Source: Arthrobacter sp. ov407 (GTDB taxonomy: Bacteria > Actinomycetota > Actinomycetes > Actinomycetales > Micrococcaceae). From it: DNA of 64,000 nucleotides. This document shows positions 8,231 through 16,744 of the stretch, in pieces; positions within the stretch are counted from its first letter, which is position 1; the number at the start of each line of letters is the position of its first letter. The DNA lies in contig NZ_FNGD01000016.1 of NCBI RefSeq assembly GCF_900102895.1, positions 32,927-96,926 of the forward strand. Direction: 5' to 3'. The notes beneath the pieces are model-generated. The model was not told the DNA's origin, ran no database searches, and was given only the letters and a program-made list of their open reading frames with translations. The position numbers and the translations under genes were made by a program.

Positions 8231-10390
8231 TCAGACCACAGTCAGAGTGATAGTCGAGCCTTCCGGCACGGACGTGTCCACCGGATACTGGTCGCGGACT
8301 GTTCCGAAGAACCCGCCCAGGATCTCATCGATCTCGACCTTGAATCCGAGCTTCTTGAGGGCTTCCTTGGCTTCCTTGGCCTGTTTCCCGATGAAACTGG
8401 GTACCTCGACGAGCTTCGGGCCCTTCGAGATGGTCAGGGTCACAGTCCCGCCCTTGGTCAGGTTGCCGGAGGCAGGATCCTGCGCCACCACAGCGCCCTC
8501 GGGTACATTCTTGTCGTTGACCCGCGCCGGGGAGACCACGGCCTTCAGCCCGGCGGCCTCGAGGGCATCGACGGCGGCACCCTGCTCCTGGCCTCGGACA
8601 TCTGGAACGGGAATGGGCTGCGGGCCCTTCGAGACCGTCAGGCCCACCGGCGTGCCGTGCCTCACGGGGTTCCCACTGCGCGGCGCCTGAGCCAGGACAG
8701 TCCCGGCGGGCGCCGACTCATCAAACGTTCCGGTAACCGGGCCCAGGGCCATTTTGGCGCCGTTGAGGGCCTTCTTGGCCTCGTCCAGGGTCTTGCCGGT
8801 GAGTTCCGGTAGCGGGAACAGCTCCGGGCCTTTGGAAACGGCAAGCGACACCGGTAGGAACTTGCGGACGACCTCGCCGGCCTTCGGCTCCGAGCCGACC
8901 ACGAGGCCCGGCTTGATGTCGTCGTTGAAGACATCCTTGACCGTGGATTGGAAACCGGCGGTGCGCAGCAGATCCTGGGCCTCGGCAACGGTCTTGTGCG
9001 CCACCGGGGGGATCGTTCCGGGCGAGCCCGGGCCCATGCCGAAGAACCAGCCGGCGACGGCGGCGAGCAGCGCCGCGACCACGAGCAGTACGATCCACAA
9101 CAGCCCGCGGCGTCGCGCGTTCCCTTCGTGCAGTGTCTTGGTGGGCGTGGCCGCCGCGCGCTGGCGCGCCTTCTCGTCGTCTCGGTCCAGCTTGCGCTGT
9201 GCGCGCTTGCTGGGGGCAATCGCAAATTCCGTGGGATCGTCATACCCGGCGGCGCCGTCGTAGGCGGCCTCGTCCGGAGCGGACAACGGTCCGTAGGCCG
9301 GACGCCGCGGGGTACCGGACATCACGGTGGTCGGGTTGGCGGTGGTGCGGGAGATCATCTCGGTGGGCCGGGCAAGGCTGCCGTAAACCTCAGTCTGCAA
9401 TTCCGTGGGCGGCTGCACGTAGGCGGTGTCCTGCGCGTCGTGCGCGTCCGACGCCGCGCCGGTATGGCCGGGCGGCCAGCCCGGCGGGGCGGCCACGGCC
9501 GGCAGCGGGCTGCGGACAGCCGCCGGCGGCTGGAGGTCGAGTTCGGCGTCCGTGAGGTTGGTCCTGATGTGCCGGAGTTCGGACAACAGTGCGCTCCCGT
9601 CGACGGGGCGTTTTTCCGGGTCCCGGTCCGTGCACCACTGGACGAGTTCGTCGATTTCCGTAGCCAGCCCGGGCACCTCCACGGAGGGAGCTTCCACGGT
9701 GGAATTGACGTGCTGGTAGGCGACCTGGATGGGCACGTCGCCGTCGAACGGCTGCCGGCCAGTGATCATCTCGTAGAGCATGATCCCCACCGAATAGATG
9801 TCGCTGCGGGCATCTGCCTGTTTTCCCAGGACAAGTTCGGGGGAGAGGTAGGCAACAGTCCCGATGAGGGCGCCGGTGCTCGTGGACGTCGAGATAGCGC
9901 GTGCCAGGCCGAAGTCGCCTAGCTTGATCCGTCCGTCGTCGGCGATCAGGACGTTTTCCGGCTTGATGTCCCGATGGATCATTCCGGCGGCGTGCGCGGC
10001 GCCGAGCCCTTCGACGACCGGATCGATCAGCGCAAGGGCCAGCCGCGGTGACAGGGCGCCCTTGTCATTGAGGACGTCCCGCAGCGTGTGGCCCTTGATG
10101 TACTCCATGACCAGATAGGCGAGCCGGCCGTCTTCGCCCTGGTCCAGGACGCCCACCACGTGGGGGTGCGAAAGCCGGGCGGCAGCCTTGGCTTCGCGCC
10201 CCAGCCGGTCAAGGAACTGCGGGTCGTCCGCCAGATGGGGGTGGAGCACCTTCAGCGCGACATCCCGGTCAAGCCGCTGGTCCGTGGCGAGGTACACGGT
10301 GGACATCCCGCCGCGGGCAAGCCTGGATTGAACCTGGTAGCGGTTGTCCACCAGGTTCCCTACGAGAGCGTCCGACACGTAATCTTGCAC
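8231..10390 (-). CDS. pknL: Serine/threonine protein kinase with four PASTA domains (PknL-type)
   Basis: This is a membrane-spanning receptor kinase of 719 residues. The kinase domain (about 18-280) has the catalytic Lys47 (VALK), HRDIKPEN with Asp141, DFG at 159-161 and a Ser/Thr-rich activation loop. A Pro/Ala-rich linker follows, then a transmembrane helix at about 428-451 and four extracellular PASTA repeats (about 461-521, 523-590, 592-657, 659-719) that in this family bind peptidoglycan or lipid II fragments. Position beside aroG, an Rv2175c-type DNA-binding protein and a prenyl synthase points to PknL orthology rather than PknB; the short mycobacterial PknL, as I recall it, has no PASTA array. 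The GTG start follows TACGAT by 6 nt, suggesting leaderless transcription. Confidence 0.92.
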   Translation of the reverse strand: MQDYVSDALVGNLVDNRYQVQSRLARGGMSTVYLATDQRLDRDVALKVLHPHLADDPQFLDRLGREAKAAARLSHPHVVGVLDQGEDGRLAYLVMEYIKGHTLRDVLNDKGALSPRLALALIDPVVEGLGAAHAAGMIHRDIKPENVLIADDGRIKLGDFGLARAISTSTSTGALIGTVAYLSPELVLGKQADARSDIYSVGIMLYEMITGRQPFDGDVPIQVAYQHVNSTVEAPSVEVPGLATEIDELVQWCTDRDPEKRPVDGSALLSELRHIRTNLTDAELDLQPPAAVRSPLPAVAAPPGWPPGHTGAASDAHDAQDTAYVQPPTELQTEVYGSLARPTEMISRTTANPTTVMSGTPRRPAYGPLSAPDEAAYDGAAGYDDPTEFAIAPSKRAQRKLDRDDEKARQRAAATPTKTLHEGNARRRGLLWIVLLVVAALLAAVAGWFFGMGPGSPGTIPPVAHKTVAEAQDLLRTAGFQSTVKDVFNDDIKPGLVVGSEPKAGEVVRKFLPVSLAVSKGPELFPLPELTGKTLDEAKKALNGAKMALGPVTGTFDESAPAGTVLAQAPRSGNPVRHGTPVGLTVSKGPQPIPVPDVRGQEQGAAVDALEAAGLKAVVSPARVNDKNVPEGAVVAQDPASGNLTKGGTVTLTISKGPKLVEVPSFIGKQAKEAKEALKKLGFKVEIDEILGGFFGTVRDQYPVDTSVPEGSTITLTVV

Positions 10391-10396
10391 CTTACA

Positions 10397-10402
10397 ATCG
10401 TA
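10397..10402 (-). promoter_or_regulatory. -10 box (TACGAT), probable leaderless start of the PASTA kinase
   Basis: On the minus strand TACGAT lies 6 nt before the GTG start at 10390. It lies between the terminator of the LysM gene and the kinase, giving the kinase its own promoter. Confidence 0.5.
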
Positions 10403-10416
10403 GTCGCTGGACAGAA

Positions 10417-10449
10417 ACGGGCCCGAATCAACATGCGATCCGGGCCCGT
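10417..10449 (-). terminator. Terminator of the LysM transglycosylase gene
   Basis: The inverted repeat ACGGGCCCG / CGGGCCCGT (10417-10425 with 10441-10449) forms a 9-bp stem, followed on the minus strand by TTTCTG. It ends the LysM transcript before the kinase gene. Confidence 0.75.
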
Positions 10450-10493
10450 AGGCTCACGCTCCGTTGCAAGGGAGCCTGTGCTGGAGTCTGTAT

Positions 10494-11879
10494 TTAGCGG
10501 AACAGGCTCCGGTTGGCCTTGATGGCGGCGACGTACGCCTTGGTGTCTTCGAACATGCCATTCTGGCTGACCGAGTACTGGCCCTGGTAGTAGCCGGCGA
10601 TCGCGGTGTCCAGATCAGGGCTCGTGCGGACCAACTGGCGGATGATCGCGATGCCTGCCGTGGCGTTGTCGTACGGATCCAGGAGGTTCAGTTTGCGGCC
10701 CACGAGATCGGAGGCCCATTGTCCGGAGGACGGGATGACCTGCATGGTGCCAATCGCATTGGCCGGTGACACGGCACGCTGGTTGAAGCCGGATTCCTGG
10801 TAGGCAAAGGCCATGGCGAGGCTGGCATCTACGCCCATGCGCCGTGCCGTATCCGCCACGATCGACTTCATCTGCTGAAGGCTGGGTACCGGAGCGGCGT
10901 TGAGCAGCGCCTTGTTCTGGTTGGCCGAGCTGACCACCGCGGCCGGGTAGCTGAACCCGAGGAACGTGCTGGGCACGAGGGGCGTGGTTGCAGCAGGCTT
11001 GCTCGACGCCGGTGCGATGGTCGACGCGCCGGGGATGACGAGCTTCTGGCCCGGGTAGATGATGCTCGACATTGTCAGCTGGTTGGCCGACAGGACGTCC
11101 GAGAGCCTTGCGCCGTTGCGGGCTGCGATGCCGGAAAGCGTATCGCCCGCCTTGATGGTGTAAGAGCCCGAGCTGGCCGGTGCGGAATTTGTCGCGGGCT
11201 TTGTCGCGGCGGGAGCCGGGCTGCTGGAACCGCCGCCGACCTTGACCTTCTGGCCGGGATAGATCACCGAGCTCATGCCGAGCCCGTTCCACTTGACGAC
11301 CTCGGAAAGCCCAACGCCGTGGCGTGTGGCGATGGCGCTCAGGGTGTCGCCTGCTTTCACGACGTAGACGCGGCCGGCGCTGGAGGCAGCTTTGGTAACA
11401 GCCGCGGAAGTTGAAGAGGCCCGGGCGGCCGGAGTGGCTGCCGGCGCCGGCTTCGAGCCCGTGAGCTTGATCTTCTGCCCCGGGTAGATGAGGGTGTTCG
11501 CCTTCAGGTTGTTCAGCTTCAGCACGGCGAAGGTGTCCAGGCCATAGCGGCCGGCAACGGAACTGATGGTGTCGCCGCGGGCGATCGTGTAGACGGCGGG
11601 AACCGCGGACTTCGCGGGCCGCATGGCGCTGGGCAGCGTTGCCGGGACGGAGGCGGCGGGGATCAGTGCCGCCTTTTGGGACGTCGTTGCGTCCGCCGTT
11701 GCCTGGGCACGCATGGCCGCCGCGAGGGTTGCCGGGACCGAACGCACACGCGATTCGGCGGCGGCAGGCTGGGCGATCGCCAGGGAAGAAAGCACGACGG
11801 CGGGAAGCGCCGCCGTCGTCGCCGCGATCAGCGGCAGGCTGCGCCCCGGACGGAGCTGTGGCGAACGTGAGGTTGTCAT
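10494..11879 (-). CDS. Secreted lytic transglycosylase with three LysM domains
   Basis: This 461-residue exported cell-wall protein should bind peptidoglycan and cleave glycan strands. A signal peptide covers about residues 1-41 (hydrophobic core, then QPAAAES). Three LysM repeats lie at 97-140, 172-214 and 240-283, each containing a GDT and an IYPGQK block and separated by Ala/Ser/Pro linkers. A transglycosylase (SLT) domain occupies about 335-455, with the catalytic Glu362 in AYQESGFN. The segment SVPATLxxAMR occurs twice, near residues 48 and 78. It has its own terminator. Upstream is a striking six-unit 9-bp repeat array, so its expression is probably tightly regulated, possibly by the cell-wall regulator MtrA. 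Confidence 0.92.
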   Translation of the reverse strand: MTTSRSPQLRPGRSLPLIAATTAALPAVVLSSLAIAQPAAAESRVRSVPATLAAAMRAQATADATTSQKAALIPAASVPATLPSAMRPAKSAVPAVYTIARGDTISSVAGRYGLDTFAVLKLNNLKANTLIYPGQKIKLTGSKPAPAATPAARASSTSAAVTKAASSAGRVYVVKAGDTLSAIATRHGVGLSEVVKWNGLGMSSVIYPGQKVKVGGGSSSPAPAATKPATNSAPASSGSYTIKAGDTLSGIAARNGARLSDVLSANQLTMSSIIYPGQKLVIPGASTIAPASSKPAATTPLVPSTFLGFSYPAAVVSSANQNKALLNAAPVPSLQQMKSIVADTARRMGVDASLAMAFAYQESGFNQRAVSPANAIGTMQVIPSSGQWASDLVGRKLNLLDPYDNATAGIAIIRQLVRTSPDLDTAIAGYYQGQYSVSQNGMFEDTKAYVAAIKANRSLFR

Positions 11880-11932
11880 TGGAAAGATCCTCTTCTCAGC
11901 GGCAACGCTGCGGTCAGGCCGGTAGAACTGGT

Positions 11933-11982
11933 GTTACCAGTGTGACAAATGTTATTTCTGTTACAAATGTGATCTATGTGAA
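11933..11982 (-). promoter_or_regulatory. Six-unit 9-bp direct-repeat array, candidate MtrA operator
   Basis: Six pentamers start exactly every 9 bp at 11933, 11942, 11951, 11960, 11969 and 11978: GTTAC, GTGAC, GTTAT, GTTAC, GTGAT, GTGAA, separated by 4-nt spacers. The array lies 54 bp upstream of the LysM transglycosylase ATG. As I recall, MtrA of mycobacteria binds 9-bp direct repeats of a GTCAC-like motif and its regulon includes wall hydrolases; assignment to MtrA is inference. The rest of the 306-bp gap (11880-12185) shows no gene or further clear signal. Confidence 0.65.
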
Positions 11983-12185
11983 TGTCTCATGAATTGGCAA
12001 TTAGTACAAGAACTGTTTGACATTCCGCAAACCAGTCTCCGGCGCAATGTCGGCCAAACGCCGTCCCCGCGGAGTCCCGTGTGAACCTGGGCGGCCTTCC
12101 GGCGGCGGGATGGGCCGTGGTCGCGGCCATGATTTCTGTGGCTGCCGACTAGGCGGCGGGGCACCCGCCGTGGCAATCTTTATGC

Positions 12186-12539
12186 GTGAGTAATGTAGAA
12201 AGCCTCGTGGGCGAATGGCTGCCCCTGCCCGATGTCGCACAGCTTCTGAACGTATCTATTACAAAGGTCCATGCACTGCTGGACGAGCGTGCGCTGGCGG
12301 CTGTGAGAATCGGCGACCGGCGCATCCGGTCCGTGCCTGCAGCTTTCATCCAGGACGGGCATGCAGTGGAGAGCCTGAAGGGCACCATTGTTGTCCTCTC
12401 GGACGCCGGGTACTCCGATGAGGAACTGATCAACTGGCTCTTCACCCCGGACGAGTCCCTCCGCGGCCGGCCGATCGACGCCCTTCGGGAAGGGCGCAAG
12501 ACCGAAATCCGCCGCAGGGCGCAGTCGCTGGCCTGGTAG
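12186..12539 (+). CDS. Rv2175c-family DNA-binding protein
   Basis: This 117-residue protein has an N-terminal helix-turn-helix (about 13-45, LPLPDVAQLLNVSITKVHALL). Its C-terminal half carries the family blocks LxDxGYSDEELINWLFTPDESL and RGRPIDAL, and it ends in RRRAQSLAW. These match M. tuberculosis Rv2175c, a DNA-binding substrate of PknL. The start is GTG. The N-terminus is much shorter than in Rv2175c, so the threonine (Thr9) reported to be phosphorylated there has no counterpart. The gene lies between the LysM and prenyl synthase genes, close to the PknL-type kinase. Target DNA is unknown. Confidence 0.85.
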   Translation: MSNVESLVGEWLPLPDVAQLLNVSITKVHALLDERALAAVRIGDRRIRSVPAAFIQDGHAVESLKGTIVVLSDAGYSDEELINWLFTPDESLRGRPIDALREGRKTEIRRRAQSLAW

Positions 12540-12664
12540 GCGCACTCCGGCAACATCAAGGAGCCGGCAGCATCCCTACGACGTGCCATTACGGGTCGTG
12601 TCCAGCGCAAGCAGCTGTGCACGGCCCGCCCGCTTTTCCGGGCACCTTTGCCTGGACGGCCGGA

Positions 12665-13759
12665 CTAGGCGGCGCGGCTGACCGTGGCCTCTGCCAGCCT
12701 GCGGAGCGCGGTCTTGGGCAGCTCCTGGAGCGGCAGGAGGTCCAGGGCGGCGAAGGCCGCCTTGCCGAACTCCTCGATGAGAACTTCGGTGGCCTGGAGC
12801 GCACCGCAGTCCACGATGATCCGCCGGATCTCCTCGATGTCCGCGTCGCTGAGATCGGGGCTGCCCAGCTTGGCGTCGATGAACTCTGATTCGGCCGCCG
12901 AGGCCTGGTCCAGGGCGAAAGCCACCAAGACCGTGCGTTTGCCCTCACGGAGATCGTCCCCGGCAGGTTTGCCCGTGGTGACGGGGTCGCCGAAGACGCC
13001 AAGGACATCGTCCCGCAGCTGGAACGCCTCGCCGAGCGGCAGGGCGAAGGCCGAATAGCCGCGCAGCAGCTCGTCGCCGGCGCCGGCCAGGGCGCCGCCG
13101 AGAGCGAGCGGGTGTTCGGTGGAGTACTTGGCCGACTTGAACCGGATGATCGACTGGGCCCGGCTGACTGCCCCGGCGCGGTCCCGCCTGGGCCCGGCGA
13201 CCTCTTCGAGGATGTCCAGGTACTGTCCGGCCATCACTTCGGCGCGCATCAGGTTGAAGATCAGCCGTGCCGGGCTGCCGGAGGCGGCGCGGTGTCCGAT
13301 TTCGGTGAAGGATTCCTCGCTGAAGGACAGGCAGAGATCCCCGGTCAGGATGGCTGCCGCGTGGCCGAACCGCTCGCTGTCCAGCGCCCAGCCCTGGGCC
13401 TCGTGCAGTTCAATGAACCGGCGGTGGACGCTGGGACCGCCGCGGCGGGTGTCCGAGCGGTCAATGATGTCATCGTGGATCAGGGCCGCGGCCTGGAACA
13501 ACTCCAGGGCCGAGCCGGCCGTGACCACCTCGGCCGCGCCGGCCTCCCCGCCGGCGCCACGCCATCCCCAGTAGCACATGAGCGCCCGCAGGCGCTTTCC
13601 GCCCGTGACCAGGTTTGAGATCGAGCCCATGAGCGGATCGATGTCCTGGGAGATCGAAGACATGACGGCCTGGCGGCTGGTCAGGAACTCCGTGAGCTTG
13701 CCGGCGACGGCGGCCACGTAATCGGCCTGCTCGAGCCGCAGCTGTTCAGCGAGACTCAC
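12665..13759 (-). CDS. Polyprenyl diphosphate synthase (geranylgeranyl-type, IdsA family)
   Basis: This trans-isoprenyl diphosphate synthase of 364 residues elongates allylic diphosphates with IPP. The first aspartate-rich motif is HDDIID (DDIID at 96-100). The second is the DDxxG form in QLRDDVLGVFGD, and the substrate block GGKRLRA is also present. The residues before the first motif are bulky rather than diagnostic, so chain length (C20 or longer) cannot be fixed. The GTG start overlaps the upstream lipoprotein stop (GTGA). In M. tuberculosis idsA2 lies near pknL and Rv2175c, which matches this context. Products probably feed menaquinone, carotenoid or lipid-carrier synthesis. Confidence 0.9.
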   Translation of the reverse strand: MSLAEQLRLEQADYVAAVAGKLTEFLTSRQAVMSSISQDIDPLMGSISNLVTGGKRLRALMCYWGWRGAGGEAGAAEVVTAGSALELFQAAALIHDDIIDRSDTRRGGPSVHRRFIELHEAQGWALDSERFGHAAAILTGDLCLSFSEESFTEIGHRAASGSPARLIFNLMRAEVMAGQYLDILEEVAGPRRDRAGAVSRAQSIIRFKSAKYSTEHPLALGGALAGAGDELLRGYSAFALPLGEAFQLRDDVLGVFGDPVTTGKPAGDDLREGKRTVLVAFALDQASAAESEFIDAKLGSPDLSDADIEEIRRIIVDCGALQATEVLIEEFGKAAFAALDLLPLQELPKTALRRLAEATVSRAA

Positions 13760-14283
13760 TTGACGGACTCGGCAGCGACGTTCGCACCTATCGTGAACGT
13801 GGACACACCTGTTGTCTGCACGACGGCGATGTTTACGGTTTCGTTGTCCCCGCGAAGGAAGTCCTTGGAAGGCAGGGCGCCCACGGTTTCACCGGGTACT
13901 GCCTTGAAGCCCTGTGCCTCCAGCGCCTTGGTATAGAAGGCCAGGACATTGGCGGCGGGGGCAGTGGCGCTGCCGACCAGTGCCACGGTTGCCGGCGCGG
14001 TGGTTTTATCAATGCTGCTGGACACCAGCTTGGCCCCGGGCATGAGCGGCAGGAGCTTCTGCGGGAAGCCGGGAACCAGGGCGCCGACCGTGGCCGAGGT
14101 GCCGGCTTCCGCGGAAGGGCTGGGGGGAGCCGTGGTGGAGGACTGCGCAGATGCGGCCGGGTTCGACGCCGACGACGCCGCAGGGCTCCCGGAGCCGGCA
14201 GGCGTGCATGCGGCCAAGGCCAATAGTGCGCCCGCCGCCGCGATGACCGCTGCGGCACGTTTGCGCTGTCCAAATACCTTCAC
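13756..14283 (-). CDS. Small putative lipoprotein
   Basis: This 175-residue protein has a positively charged start, a hydrophobic stretch and the lipobox LALAAC with lipidated Cys26. About 40 residues of Ser/Ala/Pro linker follow, then a folded region of roughly 100 residues. An AGGAGG-like site precedes the start. Its stop overlaps the GTG of the prenyl synthase gene, so the two are probably translated together. I recognise no named family; the compact alpha/beta-like C-terminal part could bind a ligand or partner at the outer face of the membrane. Confidence 0.82.
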   Translation of the reverse strand: MKVFGQRKRAAAVIAAAGALLALAACTPAGSGSPAASSASNPAASAQSSTTAPPSPSAEAGTSATVGALVPGFPQKLLPLMPGAKLVSSSIDKTTAPATVALVGSATAPAANVLAFYTKALEAQGFKAVPGETVGALPSKDFLRGDNETVNIAVVQTTGVSTFTIGANVAAESVK

Positions 14284-14343
14284 AGGGACTTTCCTCCTGG
14301 TGTTGAAGCGGAATCAGCCTCCAGTTTAGTCAGTCCCCGGGCA

Positions 14344-14349
14344 TAGGAT
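14344..14349 (+). promoter_or_regulatory. -10 box (TAGGAT), probable leaderless start of dinB
   Basis: TAGGAT lies 7 nt before the GTG at 14357. No LexA-type operator (GAACNNNNGTTC) is visible in the 73-bp divergent gap. Confidence 0.45.
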
Positions 14350-14356
14350 TGAAGAC

Positions 14357-15667
14357 GTGGGGCCGGACGCAGACAATGATCAGGGAGTTCAGCAGGGAGT
14401 GCAGACGAATGTGCACCCTCAGGGGCGGCCGAACGCGCAGCCCCACATCCAGCCTCCCGGCCGCCTGAGCGGGGAATCCCTGCTGGAACTGAGGCGCAGC
14501 AGCATCATGCACGTGGACATGGACGCGTTCTTTGTCTCCGTGGAGCTGCGCAGCCGTCCCGAGCTGAAGGGAAAGCCTGTGATTGTGGGCTATCCTGCGG
14601 ACCGCTCCGTAGTGCTATCCGCGTCCTACGAGGCCCGGGCGTTCGGCGTCAGATCAGCGATGCCCATGGTGGTGGCGGCACGCATGTGCCCCTCGGCCGT
14701 CATCATCGAGCCCCGCCACAAGCTTTACTACGAAGTCTCCGGCCAGATCATGGAAATCTTTGGTTCCATCACAGACCTCGTCGAGCCGCTCAGCGTGGAC
14801 GAGGCATTCCTGGACGTCGGGGGCGCCATCCGGCGGCTCGGTCCGCCCCGTGAGATTGGAGAACTGATCAGGGCCCGGGTCTTCCGGGAATTGGGAATCA
14901 CGGCGTCGGTGGGCATTGCCGCCAGCAAGTTTGTGGCCAAGATCGCCTCCACCCGGTGCAAACCGGATGGGCTGCTGCTGATCAGGCCTGAGGAAACCGT
15001 CCCGTACCTGCACAGCCTTCCTGTCAGTGCGCTCTGGGGAGTCGGCGGCAAGACCGTGGAAGTGCTTGCCCGCAGGGGTATCCGGACGGTGGCGGACGTC
15101 GCCGCCTCGCCGCTGCCCTCGCTGCGGAAGCTGCTGGGCGCCTCGGGGGAGCATGTCTACCGGCTCTCCTGGGGCATTGATCCGCGGCCCGTGACACCGG
15201 TCCGGCTGGAAAAGAGCATTGGAGCAGAGGAGACGTTCGCCACTGACACCGCGGATGAGGCCCTGCTGCACCGCGAGCTGCTGCGGCTTTCGCACCGGAC
15301 GGCGGAGCGCCTTCGCGGCGCCGGCATGCACGCCCGCACCGTGGCCCTCAAGCTGCGCTACGCGGACTTTTCCACCATTACCCGCAGCCGAACCGTCAGC
15401 ACACCGATCGACAGCGCCCAACTCCTTTACGCCGTGGCAGTGCAGCTTCTGGAATCGGTAGGAGACCGGCCCATGACGGTCCGGCTGGTCGGCATCCGGG
15501 CCGAACAGCTGGAAGAGGCGGAACACGCCCCGCTCCAGCTCAGCCTGGACCGCCGGGACGACAACTGGCGGGCCGCCGAACAAGCCCTCGATGCTGTCAC
15601 CCGGAAGTTCGGCAATAAGTCGGTTCTACCGGCACGGCTCCTGGATTCCGGAGGCCCCGTCGAATGA
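14357..15667 (+). CDS. dinB: DNA polymerase IV (Y-family translesion polymerase)
   Basis: This 436-residue Y-family polymerase bypasses template lesions. Catalytic motifs are present: HVDMDAFF (Asp54, Asp56 from this start) and LSVDEAFLD, followed by thumb and little-finger regions. The first 50 residues are a Gln/Pro-rich extension before the core; an ATG at 14507 sits at the core boundary and could be an alternative start. The C-terminus (LPARLLDSGGPVE) has no clear beta-clamp-binding QxxLxxF peptide, which is unusual for a canonical Pol IV. Transcription is independent of the divergent lipoprotein-prenyl synthase pair. Confidence 0.92.
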   Translation: MGPDADNDQGVQQGVQTNVHPQGRPNAQPHIQPPGRLSGESLLELRRSSIMHVDMDAFFVSVELRSRPELKGKPVIVGYPADRSVVLSASYEARAFGVRSAMPMVVAARMCPSAVIIEPRHKLYYEVSGQIMEIFGSITDLVEPLSVDEAFLDVGGAIRRLGPPREIGELIRARVFRELGITASVGIAASKFVAKIASTRCKPDGLLLIRPEETVPYLHSLPVSALWGVGGKTVEVLARRGIRTVADVAASPLPSLRKLLGASGEHVYRLSWGIDPRPVTPVRLEKSIGAEETFATDTADEALLHRELLRLSHRTAERLRGAGMHARTVALKLRYADFSTITRSRTVSTPIDSAQLLYAVAVQLLESVGDRPMTVRLVGIRAEQLEEAEHAPLQLSLDRRDDNWRAAEQALDAVTRKFGNKSVLPARLLDSGGPVE

Positions 15668-15971
15668 GCTCGGCGCAGGGATATGGCGGCGCCGCCCCGG
15701 CAGCGGTTCCGACGAAGGGTTTAGGGCAACGGACAGGGCCTTAAGACTGTCTTTCAGAACAGGCCGCAACAATCTATCCTTATTAATACCTAGGTTTACG
15801 ACTACTGGATCGACCGTTCGGGCGACCTGGCCAGCTAAGACCGGCACGGGACTGTTGAACTGCCCCTTCACCAACGGCGGTGAATGGGAACCACTTCGGA
15901 ATCCCGTGCGTTAGGGGATAAGGGCAATGGCCACGCCACGCCCGGACGATGGCAGACTTTAGGAGGTCGTG

Positions 15972-16343
15972 ATGCCGCTCTCGGAGCACGAACAGAAGTT
16001 GCTGGAGCAACTTGAGAAGCAGCTGCATGAGGACGACCCAAAGTTTGCAAGCTCGATGGGATCGGTCCCCGGGCGCTCTTGGTCCACGCGCCACCTGGTC
16101 TTGGGCGTGCTCGCGACACTCGCGGGCGTGCTGCTGTTATTGGTCGGGGTGTCGACCCAAATCATCATTGTCGGGGTCGTGGGCTTTGTGGTGATGGGTG
16201 CAGGAGTCTATTTCGCCACGATGCGCAGTTCTGCTGTCGGCAAGGCCCGGGCCGCCGGCGGCCGCAAGCAGGGCAAGCCCAGGAGTTCGTTCATGAGCAA
16301 CCTTGAGCAGCGCTGGGACGAACGGCACGGGGGCGAATCCTGA
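15972..16343 (+). CDS. DUF3040 family membrane protein
   Basis: This 123-residue protein starts MPLSEHEQKLLEQLEKQL, the hallmark N-terminus of DUF3040 proteins common beside actinobacterial dcw clusters. Two hydrophobic helices at about residues 40-85 are followed by a basic tail. ATG 15972 is preferred over GTG 15969 because AGGAGG lies 6 nt upstream and the family begins with MPLS. Function is unknown. The 304-bp gap before it (15668-15971) holds an A/T-rich stretch near 15770-15800 that may be its promoter, but no confident box or gene. Confidence 0.85.
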   Translation: MPLSEHEQKLLEQLEKQLHEDDPKFASSMGSVPGRSWSTRHLVLGVLATLAGVLLLLVGVSTQIIIVGVVGFVVMGAGVYFATMRSSAVGKARAAGGRKQGKPRSSFMSNLEQRWDERHGGES

Positions 16344-16407
16344 ACCAATCCGTGATGGCGCCTTAAGCCCTCCACTTCCCGCCACCGGTACGCCGGCGGA
16401 CGGCGCG

Positions 16408-16429
16408 AGACCCGCTTCGGCGGGTCTTT
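16408..16429 (+). terminator. Terminator after the DUF3040 gene
   Basis: The stem AGACCCGC / GCGGGTCT closes a TTCG tetraloop and is followed by TTTC. It separates the DUF3040 gene from the dcw cluster. The rest of the 401-bp gap 16344-16744 holds the mraZ promoter and MraZ-like boxes described separately. Confidence 0.8.
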
Positions 16430-16648
16430 CGCCATTTAAAGCCGAAATTCTGCTGCGATTCGGACGCAAAGGGCGACCCCGTCGAATTGTTTGACCCCGG
16501 CGCCGGTCCCCGCCGTGAATCGGCGAGGGCGAGTGAGGCAATCAGGCAAAATCGCTCCACTTTCCCCCACCAATGCTGTTTCCCTGCAAATACTGGGAAG
16601 AAAGGGGATAAACATCCGCAAATTTGTCTCAACATCCCGGGCGTGTCG

Positions 16649-16680
16649 TTGACTGTGGAGTGATGTGGAGTAATGTGGAG
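16649..16680 (+). promoter_or_regulatory. mraZ (dcw) promoter with three MraZ-type repeats
   Basis: TTGACT (16649-16654), a 16-bp spacer and TAATGT (16671-16676) form a good vegetative promoter. Three identical TGTGGAG repeats at 16654-16660, 16664-16670 and 16674-16680, spaced exactly 10 bp, fill the spacer and overlap the -10 box. MraZ proteins bind short direct repeats with about one-turn spacing upstream of their own gene, so autorepression is the natural reading. Confidence 0.78.
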
Positions 16681-16744
16681 GACGTAAGAGGGTAGTGGCA
16701 ACACAGGGGACGTTGGACTTTCTAGAACAGACGGGTGGTGGGCC

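Noticed and set aside
11880..11932. Possible c-di-AMP riboswitch before the LysM gene
   Set aside because: Such riboswitches often precede wall-hydrolase genes in actinobacteria, but the leader here is too short and lacks the conserved helices.
14284..14356. LexA (SOS) box before dinB
   Set aside because: No GAAC-N4-GTTC type sequence is present in the gap.
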